Shown here piece after piece: positions 57,391 through 63,648 of a DNA stretch of 63,648 nt. The notes beneath the pieces are model-generated. The model was not told where the DNA came from. It made no database searches and was given only the letters and a program-made list of their open reading frames with translations. This stretch comes from Achromobacter veterisilvae (GTDB lineage Bacteria > Pseudomonadota > Gammaproteobacteria > Burkholderiales > Burkholderiaceae_B). The stretch is from contig NZ_UFQC01000037.1 in NCBI RefSeq assembly GCF_900496975.1, positions 1-63,648 of the forward strand, read 5' to 3'. The first letter of the stretch is position 1. Every line of letters begins with the position of its first letter. Both the position numbers and the translations under genes were made by a program.

Positions 57391-58361
57391 GATGCGAAGG
57401 CCCTGCTGTCCACGCGGGCCTTGGCGTCCGCGTATTCGCGGCGCAGCGTGTCGACGATCTGGCGCGTCGGCAGCACGCTGGCGATGCCGCCCACCCCTTG
57501 CCCCGCGCCCCAGATGTCCTTCCAGGGCTTGACCCGGGTCGAACCGAAGTTGGACGCGCCGTTCTCGGGCTGCGGCAGGTTGGCCGGATCCAGCCCGGCG
57601 GCGGCGATGCTGGCCTTCAGGTAGTTGCCGGGGATGCCGGTGAAGAACGGCGTATAGAGGATGTCGGAGGCGCTGGCGTCCACGATGGCGGATTTGTAGC
57701 CTTCACTGGCGTTGGCCTCTTCGCTGGCGATGAAGCGCGTGCCCATGTAGGCGAAGTCCGCGCCCATGGCCAGGGCGGCCAGGACGTGCGCGCCGGAGGT
57801 GATCGCGCCGGACAGGATCAGCGGGCCGTCATAGAAACGGCGCACTTCGGCCACCAGGGCGAAGGGGCTGAGCGTGCCCGCGTGCCCGCCCGCGCCGGCG
57901 CACACCAGGATCAGGCCGTCCACGCCGGCCTCCAGCGCCTTTTCGGCGTGGCGCAGGGTGGTCACGTCGTGGAACACCTTGCCGCCCCAATCGTGCACGC
58001 CCTTGACCAGGTCGCCAGGCGCGCGCAGGCTGGTGATGATCAGCGGCACGCGGTGGCTGGCGCACACCGCCAGGTCTTGTTCCAGGCGGTCGTTGGACTG
58101 GTGGATGATCTGGTTGACCGCGAACGGCGCCACGGCGGCGCCGGGGTGGGCCTCGCGGTGGGAGGCCAGGCCGGCCTGGACCTCGTCCAGCCAGTCGGTG
58201 AGCAGGCTTTGCGGGCGCGCATTCAGCGCCGGGAACGAGCCCACGATGCCGCTGGTGCATTGCGCGACCACCAGCTTCGGATTGGACACGATGAACATGG
58301 GGGCGCAGATGACCGGCAGGGACATCTGGCCATACAAATCAGTCACGAGAGAGTGGGGCAT
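57387..58361 (-). CDS. Nitronate monooxygenase/2-nitropropane dioxygenase-family flavoprotein
   Basis: A 324-residue TIM-barrel FMN protein. QMSLPVICAPMF near the N-terminus, CAGAGGHAGTLSPFALVAEVR and LILSGAITSGAHVLAALAMGADFAYMGTRFIA are typical. It oxidises nitronates or acts on enoyl-CoA-like substrates as a relative. ATG 58361 is preferred; the TTG at 58388 in the same frame is weak. It is the first gene of a two-gene unit with the isomerase-like gene and is divergent from tetR. Confidence 0.88.
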   Translation of the reverse strand: MPHSLVTDLYGQMSLPVICAPMFIVSNPKLVVAQCTSGIVGSFPALNARPQSLLTDWLDEVQAGLASHREAHPGAAVAPFAVNQIIHQSNDRLEQDLAVCASHRVPLIITSLRAPGDLVKGVHDWGGKVFHDVTTLRHAEKALEAGVDGLILVCAGAGGHAGTLSPFALVAEVRRFYDGPLILSGAITSGAHVLAALAMGADFAYMGTRFIASEEANASEGYKSAIVDASASDILYTPFFTGIPGNYLKASIAAAGLDPANLPQPENGASNFGSTRVKPWKDIWGAGQGVGGIASVLPTRQIVDTLRREYADAKARVDSRAFAS

Positions 58362-58394
58362 GGGCGTCGTCGCGGGAAAAGGTCCCAAGAGGGC

Positions 58395-58446
58395 TTGAGC
58401 ATCGTTGGCGGGTGTGTCTATAATTACCTACCGACCGTCCGGTAAT
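58395..58446 (+). promoter_or_regulatory. Promoter and operator of the tetR-acyl-CoA region
   Basis: TTGAGC (58395-58400), 18-bp spacer and perfect TATAAT (58419-58424) form a plus-strand promoter. TACCG-N6-CGGTA (58429-58444) sits directly after -10, inside the longer dyad ATTACC...GGTAAT. This position at the start site suits repression by the TetR protein encoded 96 bp downstream. Confidence 0.7.
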
Positions 58447-58542
58447 TAATTAATCCCTATTAAACGGCATGCGCCGAAGCGCTGTCAATGGAGGTTCGCT
58501 CGAACCCCCGGCAGCGCCGGCGCCGCCCTTCAAAGGCTGTCA

Positions 58543-59166
58543 ATGGCGACCTCCGCCCCTCCCGTCCAGAAACGCGCCCGCGCCGGCCGGCCGCCCTCGT
58601 CGGCGGCGCCGCGCGAACGCATCCTGGAAGAAGCCGCCAAGCTCTTCGCCCGCAGCGGCTACGACGGCAGTTCCGTGTCGGACCTGGCCGCGGCCCTGGG
58701 CGTGTCCAAGGCGGCCATCTATCACTACTACACCACCAAGCAGGACATCTACGACGCCATCATCCTCGGCGTCCTGAGCGGGCTGACGCAGACCGTCGGC
58801 CAGGACGTCGCCCGGGCCGACGGCGCGGCCGCCGGGCTGCGCGCCTTCATGGTGGGCCACGCGCGCTATTTCGAGCAGCACCATGCCGAGTTCGTCACCA
58901 TGCTGATCGGCTATTCCGGCATGGCGCTGACCGAGCGCGAGGACGCCGCCCGGCTGCGCGACGGCTACGAAAAACGCCTGCGCGAGGTGATCGCCCAGGG
59001 CGTCGCCGATGGCGTGTTCCGGCCGCTGGACGTGCCGGCCGCCGGCCGCGCGGTGCTGTCGATGCTGAACTGGATGGTGCGCTGGTACAAGCCCGGCCAG
59101 GGCGACAGCGCCGAAATCATCGCCGCCGGCTATTTCGATTTACTGGTCGGCGGCATGCGCGCCTGA
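58543..59166 (+). CDS. TetR-family regulator of the acyl-CoA genes
   Basis: A 207-residue TetR regulator. The HTH lies at residues 24-70 (RERILEEAAKLFARSGYDGSSVSDLAAALGVSKAAIYHYY). The C-terminal ligand domain resembles fatty-acid/CoA-sensing members (SMLNWMVRWYKPG). It sits 43 bp ahead of the acyl-CoA dehydrogenase gene, and the upstream dyad is its likely operator. Confidence 0.93.
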   Translation: MATSAPPVQKRARAGRPPSSAAPRERILEEAAKLFARSGYDGSSVSDLAAALGVSKAAIYHYYTTKQDIYDAIILGVLSGLTQTVGQDVARADGAAAGLRAFMVGHARYFEQHHAEFVTMLIGYSGMALTEREDAARLRDGYEKRLREVIAQGVADGVFRPLDVPAAGRAVLSMLNWMVRWYKPGQGDSAEIIAAGYFDLLVGGMRA

Positions 59167-59209
59167 ACGCGCCGCCCCGGCTCCGCCTTTTTCTCTTGAG
59201 ACTTCCATC

Positions 59210-60358
59210 ATGGCCCTCGATACCGAAACCCTGAACCTGCTGCTGGACGCCGTGCGCCGCTTCGTGCACGAGCGCCTGATCCCCGCCGAAGACGAGCTGG
59301 CCGCCAGCGGCCAGGTGCCGCCCGACATCGTCCGCGAAATGCGAGAGCTGGGGCTGTTCGGCCTGTCCATCTCGCCCGACTACGGCGGCCTGGGCCTGAA
59401 CATGGAAGAGGAAGTGCGCGTGGTGTTCGAACTGGGGCAGACCTCGCCCGCGTTCCGGTCGCTGGCGGGCACCAACATCGGCATCGGCTCGCAAGCCATT
59501 GTATTGGCCGGCACGGACGAGCAGCGCAACCGCTACCTGCCCAAGCTCGCCAGCGGCGAACTGGTCGGCTCCTTCGCGCTGACCGAGCCGGACGCCGGTT
59601 CGGACGCGATGGCGCTGCGCCTGTCCGCCGTGCGCGACGGCGACGGCTACGTGCTCAACGGCACCAAGCGCTTCATCACCAACGCGCCGATCGCCGGGCT
59701 GTTCTCCGTCATGGCCCGCACCGCGCCCGAACGCCGCGCGAACTCCATTTCGTGCTTCCTGGTCGAGGCCGGCACGCCGGGCCTGATCATCGGCAAGCCC
59801 GACAAGAAAATGGGCCAGGCGGGCGCCCTGACCAGCGACGTGGTGTTCGACAACTGCCGCGTCCCGGCAAGCGCCTTGCTGGGCGGCGAAGAAGGCAACG
59901 GATTCCGCACGTCGATGCGCGTGCTGGACAAGGGCCGCCTGCACATCTCGGCGCTGTGCGTCGGCATCGCCGACCGCCTGCTGCGCGACGCCGTGAAGTA
60001 CGCCCTGGAACGCAAGCAGTTCGGCCAGCCCATCGCCGAATTTCAGTTGGTCCAGGCCATGATCGCCGACAGCCAGGCCGAACTCTACGCCGCGCGCTGC
60101 ATGGTGCTGGACGCCGCCCGCATGCGCGACCGCGGCGAAAACACCACGATGCAGGCCGCCTGCTGCAAGCTCTACGCCACTGAGATGGTGGGCCGCGTGG
60201 CCGACCGCGCGGTGCAGATCCACGGCGGTTCGGGCTATATGTCCGAATACGCGGTGGAACGCTTCTACCGCGACGTGCGCCTGTTCCGCATTTTCGAGGG
60301 AACCTCGCAGATCCAGCAGTTGGTGATCGCCCGCGAAACCATCAAGGCGCATTCCTGA
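59210..60358 (+). CDS. Acyl-CoA dehydrogenase
   Basis: A 382-residue FAD enzyme that introduces a 2,3-double bond into acyl-CoA. Motifs are LTEPDAGSDAMALR, RFITNAPIAGLF, KMGQAGALTSDVVFDNCRVP and the C-terminal FRIFEGTSQIQQLVIAR, whose Glu is the usual catalytic base. Electrons go to ETF. Length is normal. It is co-regulated with tetR upstream; a 9-bp hairpin follows its stop before the CoA-transferase gene. Confidence 0.95.
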   Translation: MALDTETLNLLLDAVRRFVHERLIPAEDELAASGQVPPDIVREMRELGLFGLSISPDYGGLGLNMEEEVRVVFELGQTSPAFRSLAGTNIGIGSQAIVLAGTDEQRNRYLPKLASGELVGSFALTEPDAGSDAMALRLSAVRDGDGYVLNGTKRFITNAPIAGLFSVMARTAPERRANSISCFLVEAGTPGLIIGKPDKKMGQAGALTSDVVFDNCRVPASALLGGEEGNGFRTSMRVLDKGRLHISALCVGIADRLLRDAVKYALERKQFGQPIAEFQLVQAMIADSQAELYAARCMVLDAARMRDRGENTTMQAACCKLYATEMVGRVADRAVQIHGGSGYMSEYAVERFYRDVRLFRIFEGTSQIQQLVIARETIKAHS

Positions 60359-60401
60359 ACACGCGTCCGGGCTAATATCCAGCTTGACCTACGGTGATCC
60401 G

Positions 60402-60431
60402 GTCCGGCCCGTGCGCAGCCGCGGGCCGGAC
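60402..60431 (+). terminator. Hairpin between acyl-CoA dehydrogenase and CoA-transferase genes
   Basis: GTCCGGCCC (60402-60410) pairs perfectly with GGGCCGGAC (60423-60431). The following bases CGTCCTCATTTCTCTTCT are U-rich but not a clean U-run, so it may only attenuate transcription into the next gene. Confidence 0.45.
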
Positions 60432-60464
60432 GTCCTCATTTCTCTTCTAGCGAAAAGATTACAG

Positions 60465-61694
60465 ATGTCGCAACGTCCCGCTCCCCTAACCGGCATACGT
60501 GTGCTCGACCTGACCCGCGTCCTGGCCGGCCCCTGGTGCACCCAGAACCTCGCCGATCTCGGCGCCGAGGTGATCAAGATCGAACGGCCCGGCTCGGGCG
60601 ACGACACGCGGGCCTGGGGGCCTCCCTACCTGAAGGACGAGGCGGGCAACGACACCAGCGAGGCGGCCTACTACCTGTCGGCCAACCGGAACAAGTTCTC
60701 CGTGGCGCTGGACATCGCGTCGCCCCGCGGCGCCGAACTGGTGCGCGAATTGGCGCTGCAGAGCGACATCCTGGTGGAAAACTTCAAGGTGGGCGGCCTG
60801 TCCAAGTACGGCCTGGACTACGACAGCCTGAAGGAAATCAACCCCCGCCTGATCTACTGCTCCATCACGGGTTTCGGCCAGACCGGCCCGTACGCCAGCC
60901 GCCCCGGCTACGACTTCATGATCCAGGGCATGGGCGGCCTGATGAGCATCACCGGCGAACGCGACGACCTGCCTGGCGGCGGTCCGCAGAAGGCCGGCGT
61001 CGCCGTGGCCGACCTGATGACCGGCATGTATTCCACCGTGGGCATCCTGGCCGCGCTGCACGAACGCTCGCGCAGCGGCGTGGGCCAGCACATCGACATG
61101 GCGCTGCTGGACTGCCAGGTGGCCATGCTGGCCAACCAGAACCTCAACTACATGACCTCGGGCGTGGCGCCCGGGCGCGCCGGCAACGCGCACCAGAACC
61201 TGGTGCCGTACCAGGTGTTCGCGGCCAGCGACGGCCACCTGATCGTGGCCGTCGGCAACGACAGCCAGTTCCGCAACTACTGCGGCGCGATCGGCCTGCC
61301 GGAACTGTCGGCGGACCCGCGCTTCTCCACCAACCCGCAGCGCGTGAAGAACCGCGCGGAACTGGTGCCGCTCCTGACCGAGCGCATGGCCACCGGCGAG
61401 CGCGACCACTGGCTGGCGGCCCTGGAAGGCGTCGGCGTCCCGGCGGGGCCCATCAATACGCTGGACCAGGTCTATGAAGACCCCCACGTGCTGGCGCGCG
61501 GCATGAAGCGCGAACTGCCCCATCCGGCGGCGGGCAAGGTGCCGATGGCGGCCAGCCCGCTGAAGTTCTCCGGCAGCCCGGTCGAATACCGCCGTCCGCC
61601 GCCCATGCTGGGCGAGCACACCGGGCAGGTCCTGGCCGAGCGGCTGGGGCTGTCGGCCGAAGAAATCCAGGCGCTGGCCCAGAGCCGGTCCTGA
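60465..61694 (+). CDS. CaiB/BaiF-family (class III) CoA-transferase
   Basis: A 409-residue class III CoA-transferase. LDLTRVLAGPWCTQNLADLGAEVIKIE opens the protein, and GVAVADLMTGMYST carries the catalytic aspartate. It transfers CoA between carboxylic acids, here perhaps activating the substrate of the neighbouring dehydrogenases. ATG 60465 gives the standard N-terminus; the upstream frame to 60384 has no homology. Confidence 0.93.
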   Translation: MSQRPAPLTGIRVLDLTRVLAGPWCTQNLADLGAEVIKIERPGSGDDTRAWGPPYLKDEAGNDTSEAAYYLSANRNKFSVALDIASPRGAELVRELALQSDILVENFKVGGLSKYGLDYDSLKEINPRLIYCSITGFGQTGPYASRPGYDFMIQGMGGLMSITGERDDLPGGGPQKAGVAVADLMTGMYSTVGILAALHERSRSGVGQHIDMALLDCQVAMLANQNLNYMTSGVAPGRAGNAHQNLVPYQVFAASDGHLIVAVGNDSQFRNYCGAIGLPELSADPRFSTNPQRVKNRAELVPLLTERMATGERDHWLAALEGVGVPAGPINTLDQVYEDPHVLARGMKRELPHPAAGKVPMAASPLKFSGSPVEYRRPPPMLGEHTGQVLAERLGLSAEEIQALAQSRS

Positions 61695-61735
61695 GTCCAA
61701 TCCCATATAGACAGGCAATAGGCAGGAGAGTGTTG

Positions 61736-63256
61736 ATGACGGAGATTCAAACCATCGGCGTCGTGGGCGCCGGGGCCATGGGGCGCGGCATCGCGCAGAT
61801 CGCGGCGCAAGCCGGGCTGCGCGTCCGCCTTTACGACACCAGCGCCGAGGCCGTGGCCGCCGCGCGCGAGTCGCTGCGCCAGACCTGGGAAAAGCTGGCC
61901 CAGAAGGGCAAGCTGAGCGCCGCGGACGCCCAGGCCGCGCTGGGCCGCGTGGAATCGGCCACCGCCCTGACGGACATGTCGAACTGCCAACTGGTGGTCG
62001 AGGCCATCGTCGAGCGGCTGGACGTCAAGCGCGACCTGTTCGCCGCGCTGGAAGGCGTGGTGTCCGAGGACTGCATCCTGGCGTCGAACACGTCGTCGCT
62101 GTCCATCACCGCCATCGCGGCCGCCTGCAAGCGCCCGCAGCGCGTGGCCGGCTACCACTTCTTCAATCCGGTCGCGCTGATGAAGGTGGTGGAAGTCATC
62201 GACGGCCTGCGCAGCGCGCCCGAAGTGGGCGACGCGCTGGCCGAGCTGGCCCGTCGCATGGGCCATACGCCCGTGCGCGCCAAGGACATGCCCGGCTTCA
62301 TCGTTAACCACGCCGGCCGCGGCATGAATACCGAAGGGCTGCGCGTGGCGCAGGAGGCCGTGGCTACCTTCGCCCAGGTCGACGCGGTCATGCGCGAGCA
62401 GGCCGGGTTCCGCATGGGGCCGTTCGAACTGCTGGACCTGACGGCGCTGGACGTGTCCCACCCCGTCATGGAGTCCATCTACCGGCAGTTTTTCGACGAG
62501 CCGCGTTTCCGTCCGTCGCCCATCACGACCGTGCGCCTGGCGGGCGGCCTGATCGGCCGCAAGACCGGCGAGGGCTTCTACGTCTACGCCGACGGCCAGA
62601 AGCAGGTGCCGGCCGAGCCGCCCGTTCCGGCGCTGCCCGCCGGCCTGAAGGTCTGGGTCAGCCCCAAGCATGCGGAAGGTTACGCGCGCGCCACGGCGCT
62701 GGTGGAAAAACTGGGCGCCACGCTGGTGACCGGCTCCGTGCCCGACGCCGACGCCCTGATCCTGGTCACGCCGTTCGGCGACGACGTCTCCACGGCGGTT
62801 TCCGCCCAGGGCCTGAACGCGGCCCGCACCGTGGGCCTGGACACGCTGTACGCCTTCGACGCCGCCAAGCGCCGCACCATCATGGTGTCGCCCGCCACCG
62901 AAGCCAAGTGGCGCGACGCCGCGCACGCGCTGCTGGCCGCCGACGGCGTGCCCGTGACGGTGATCCAGGATTCGCCCGGCTTCATCGCGCAGCGCATCGT
63001 GGCCACCATCGTCAACATCGCCAGCGACATCGCGCAACAGCAGATCGCCACCCCCGAAGACATCGACCTGGCGGTCACGCTGGGCCTGGGCTATCCGGCG
63101 GGCCCGCTGGCGCTGGGCGACAAACTGGGCGCCGAGCGCATCCTCGAAATCCTGAAGAGCATGCAGCGCGTGACCGGCGACCCCCGCTATCGCCCCAGCC
63201 TGTGGCTGCAGCGCCGCGTGCAACTGGGCATGTCCCTGACGAAAGCCGGCGCGTAA
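61736..63256 (+). CDS. 3-hydroxyacyl-CoA dehydrogenase (PaaH-like)
   Basis: A 506-residue NAD-dependent dehydrogenase. The Rossmann motif GAGAMGRGIAQIAAQAG is at residues 10-26; GYHFFNPVALMKVVEVI contains the catalytic His. It is longer than the 280-residue single enzyme: a second 3HCDH C-terminal domain occupies residues about 400-500 (DSPGFIAQRIVATIVNIA), as in PaaH/PaaC of phenylacetate degradation. AGGAG lies 7 bases before ATG 61736. With the preceding genes it forms a partial beta-oxidation set; enoyl-CoA hydratase and thiolase are absent here. Confidence 0.92.
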   Translation: MTEIQTIGVVGAGAMGRGIAQIAAQAGLRVRLYDTSAEAVAAARESLRQTWEKLAQKGKLSAADAQAALGRVESATALTDMSNCQLVVEAIVERLDVKRDLFAALEGVVSEDCILASNTSSLSITAIAAACKRPQRVAGYHFFNPVALMKVVEVIDGLRSAPEVGDALAELARRMGHTPVRAKDMPGFIVNHAGRGMNTEGLRVAQEAVATFAQVDAVMREQAGFRMGPFELLDLTALDVSHPVMESIYRQFFDEPRFRPSPITTVRLAGGLIGRKTGEGFYVYADGQKQVPAEPPVPALPAGLKVWVSPKHAEGYARATALVEKLGATLVTGSVPDADALILVTPFGDDVSTAVSAQGLNAARTVGLDTLYAFDAAKRRTIMVSPATEAKWRDAAHALLAADGVPVTVIQDSPGFIAQRIVATIVNIASDIAQQQIATPEDIDLAVTLGLGYPAGPLALGDKLGAERILEILKSMQRVTGDPRYRPSLWLQRRVQLGMSLTKAGA

Positions 63257-63273
63257 CGCATCCCGGCCCCAAG

Positions 63274-63309
63274 AAAAAGCCCCTCGAATCTGAATTCGAG
63301 GGGCTTTTT
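63274..63309. terminator. Bidirectional intrinsic terminator
   Basis: A perfect 16-bp stem (63274-63289 with 63294-63309) with A5 on the left and T5 on the right works in both directions. It separates the convergent 3-hydroxyacyl-CoA dehydrogenase and cytochrome c genes. Confidence 0.93.
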
Positions 63310-63328
63310 GCTTGAGCGGCGCGAGGGC

Positions 63329-63648
63329 TTACTTGGCGGCGTCCACCATGTACTGCACGGCTGCGCGGATGTCGTCTTCGGAGGCGTCGGCCGCGCCGCC
63401 CTTCGGGGGCATCGGCGGCTTGCCCTGCATGGCGACCTTCACCATGGCGTCCATGCCGGTCTTGATGTAGGGATCCCAGGCGGCCTTGTCGCCGAACTTG
63501 GGGGCGTTGGCCACGCCGGTGGCGTGACAGGCGAAGCAGACGCTCTTGTACAGCTTTTCGCCGGCCGGGTTGACGGCCGCGGCCGCTTGCGGAGCGGCGG
63601 GCGCCGGGGCTTGCGCGGCCGGAGCCGCGGCGGGCGCGGGAGCCGCGG
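63329..63648 (-). CDS. Cytochrome c5-like protein, C-terminal part (partial)
   Basis: The frame is open to the window edge, so the N-terminus (signal or membrane anchor) is missing. An Ala/Pro-rich linker of about 25 residues leads into a class I cytochrome c domain with CFACH haem attachment, a following GVANAPKFGDK and the Met axial ligand in PPMPPKGG, ending AAVQYMVDAAK. It should be a periplasmic electron carrier. The annotated GTG-like start inside this frame would lose the haem motif and is wrong. Confidence 0.88.
   Translation of the reverse strand, partial: AAPAPAAAPAAQAPAPAAPQAAAAVNPAGEKLYKSVCFACHATGVANAPKFGDKAAWDPYIKTGMDAMVKVAMQGKPPMPPKGGAADASEDDIRAAVQYMVDAAK

Noticed and set aside
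63329..63514. A 61-residue protein starting at GTG 63514.
   Set aside because: The frame continues upstream through a CFACH haem motif and a Pro/Ala linker to the window edge, so the short version is a truncated reading of a cytochrome c gene.

Overview
The window is high-GC, densely coded chromosomal DNA of a betaproteobacterium. It is most likely from the Alcaligenaceae (Bordetella/Achromobacter type). The case rests on three Bug/TctC-type solute receptors, a Burkholderiales-style atp operon (atpIBEFHAGDC), LysR-controlled catabolic islands, several CoA-dependent degradation genes and the codon/GC character. I saw no rRNA, tRNA, CRISPR array, phage or insertion sequence, and no convincing frameshifted gene.

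Region 1 (1-11349): after the tail of an unrecognised gene comes a leader with a perfect intrinsic terminator. It is followed by a ten-gene operon: a Tat-exported amide/urea-type receptor, two membrane permeases, two ABC ATPases, aliphatic amidase amiE, MoxR-type ATPase amiB, a VWA-domain protein, amide sensor amiC and ANTAR antiterminator amiR. This looks like a Pseudomonas amidase operon with amiS replaced by a five-gene ABC importer and amiB joined by a VWA partner. The leader terminator is the obvious AmiR target. This is the most interesting system in the window.

Region 2 (11468-19414): an aromatic/dicarboxylic acid catabolic island. It has two Bug receptors flanking a 3-oxoadipate CoA-transferase (pcaIJ), enol-lactonase pcaD divergent from a LysR regulator, a maleate isomerase, and a third Bug receptor divergent from a second LysR gene. 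Region 3 (19443-23874): M61 peptidase with PDZ domain, enoyl-CoA hydratase, exported DUF1254/DUF1214 protein.

Region 4 (24007-40213) is core: a promoter and atpIBEFHAGDC ending in a strong terminator, an orphan Fis-type HTH protein, hemE, a non-coding block rich in inverted repeats, replication-restart helicases priA and rep, a class II glutamine amidotransferase and a PH-like hypothetical protein.

Region 5 (40312-54031, mostly minus strand): dapD, a passenger-less autotransporter barrel, and a dipeptide-type ABC importer operon with three hydrolases (M20 peptidase, alpha/beta hydrolase, aspartoacylase-like). A LysR gene is divergent, and a second closely similar receptor sits beyond it. Region 6 (54417-63648): a 77-residue protein under a promoter with three operator-like repeats, nnrD, two atypical crotonases, a nitronate monooxygenase-like protein, a TetR gene with promoter and operator leading into acyl-CoA dehydrogenase, CaiB-type CoA-transferase and 3-hydroxyacyl-CoA dehydrogenase genes, and the C-terminal part of a cytochrome c5-like protein.
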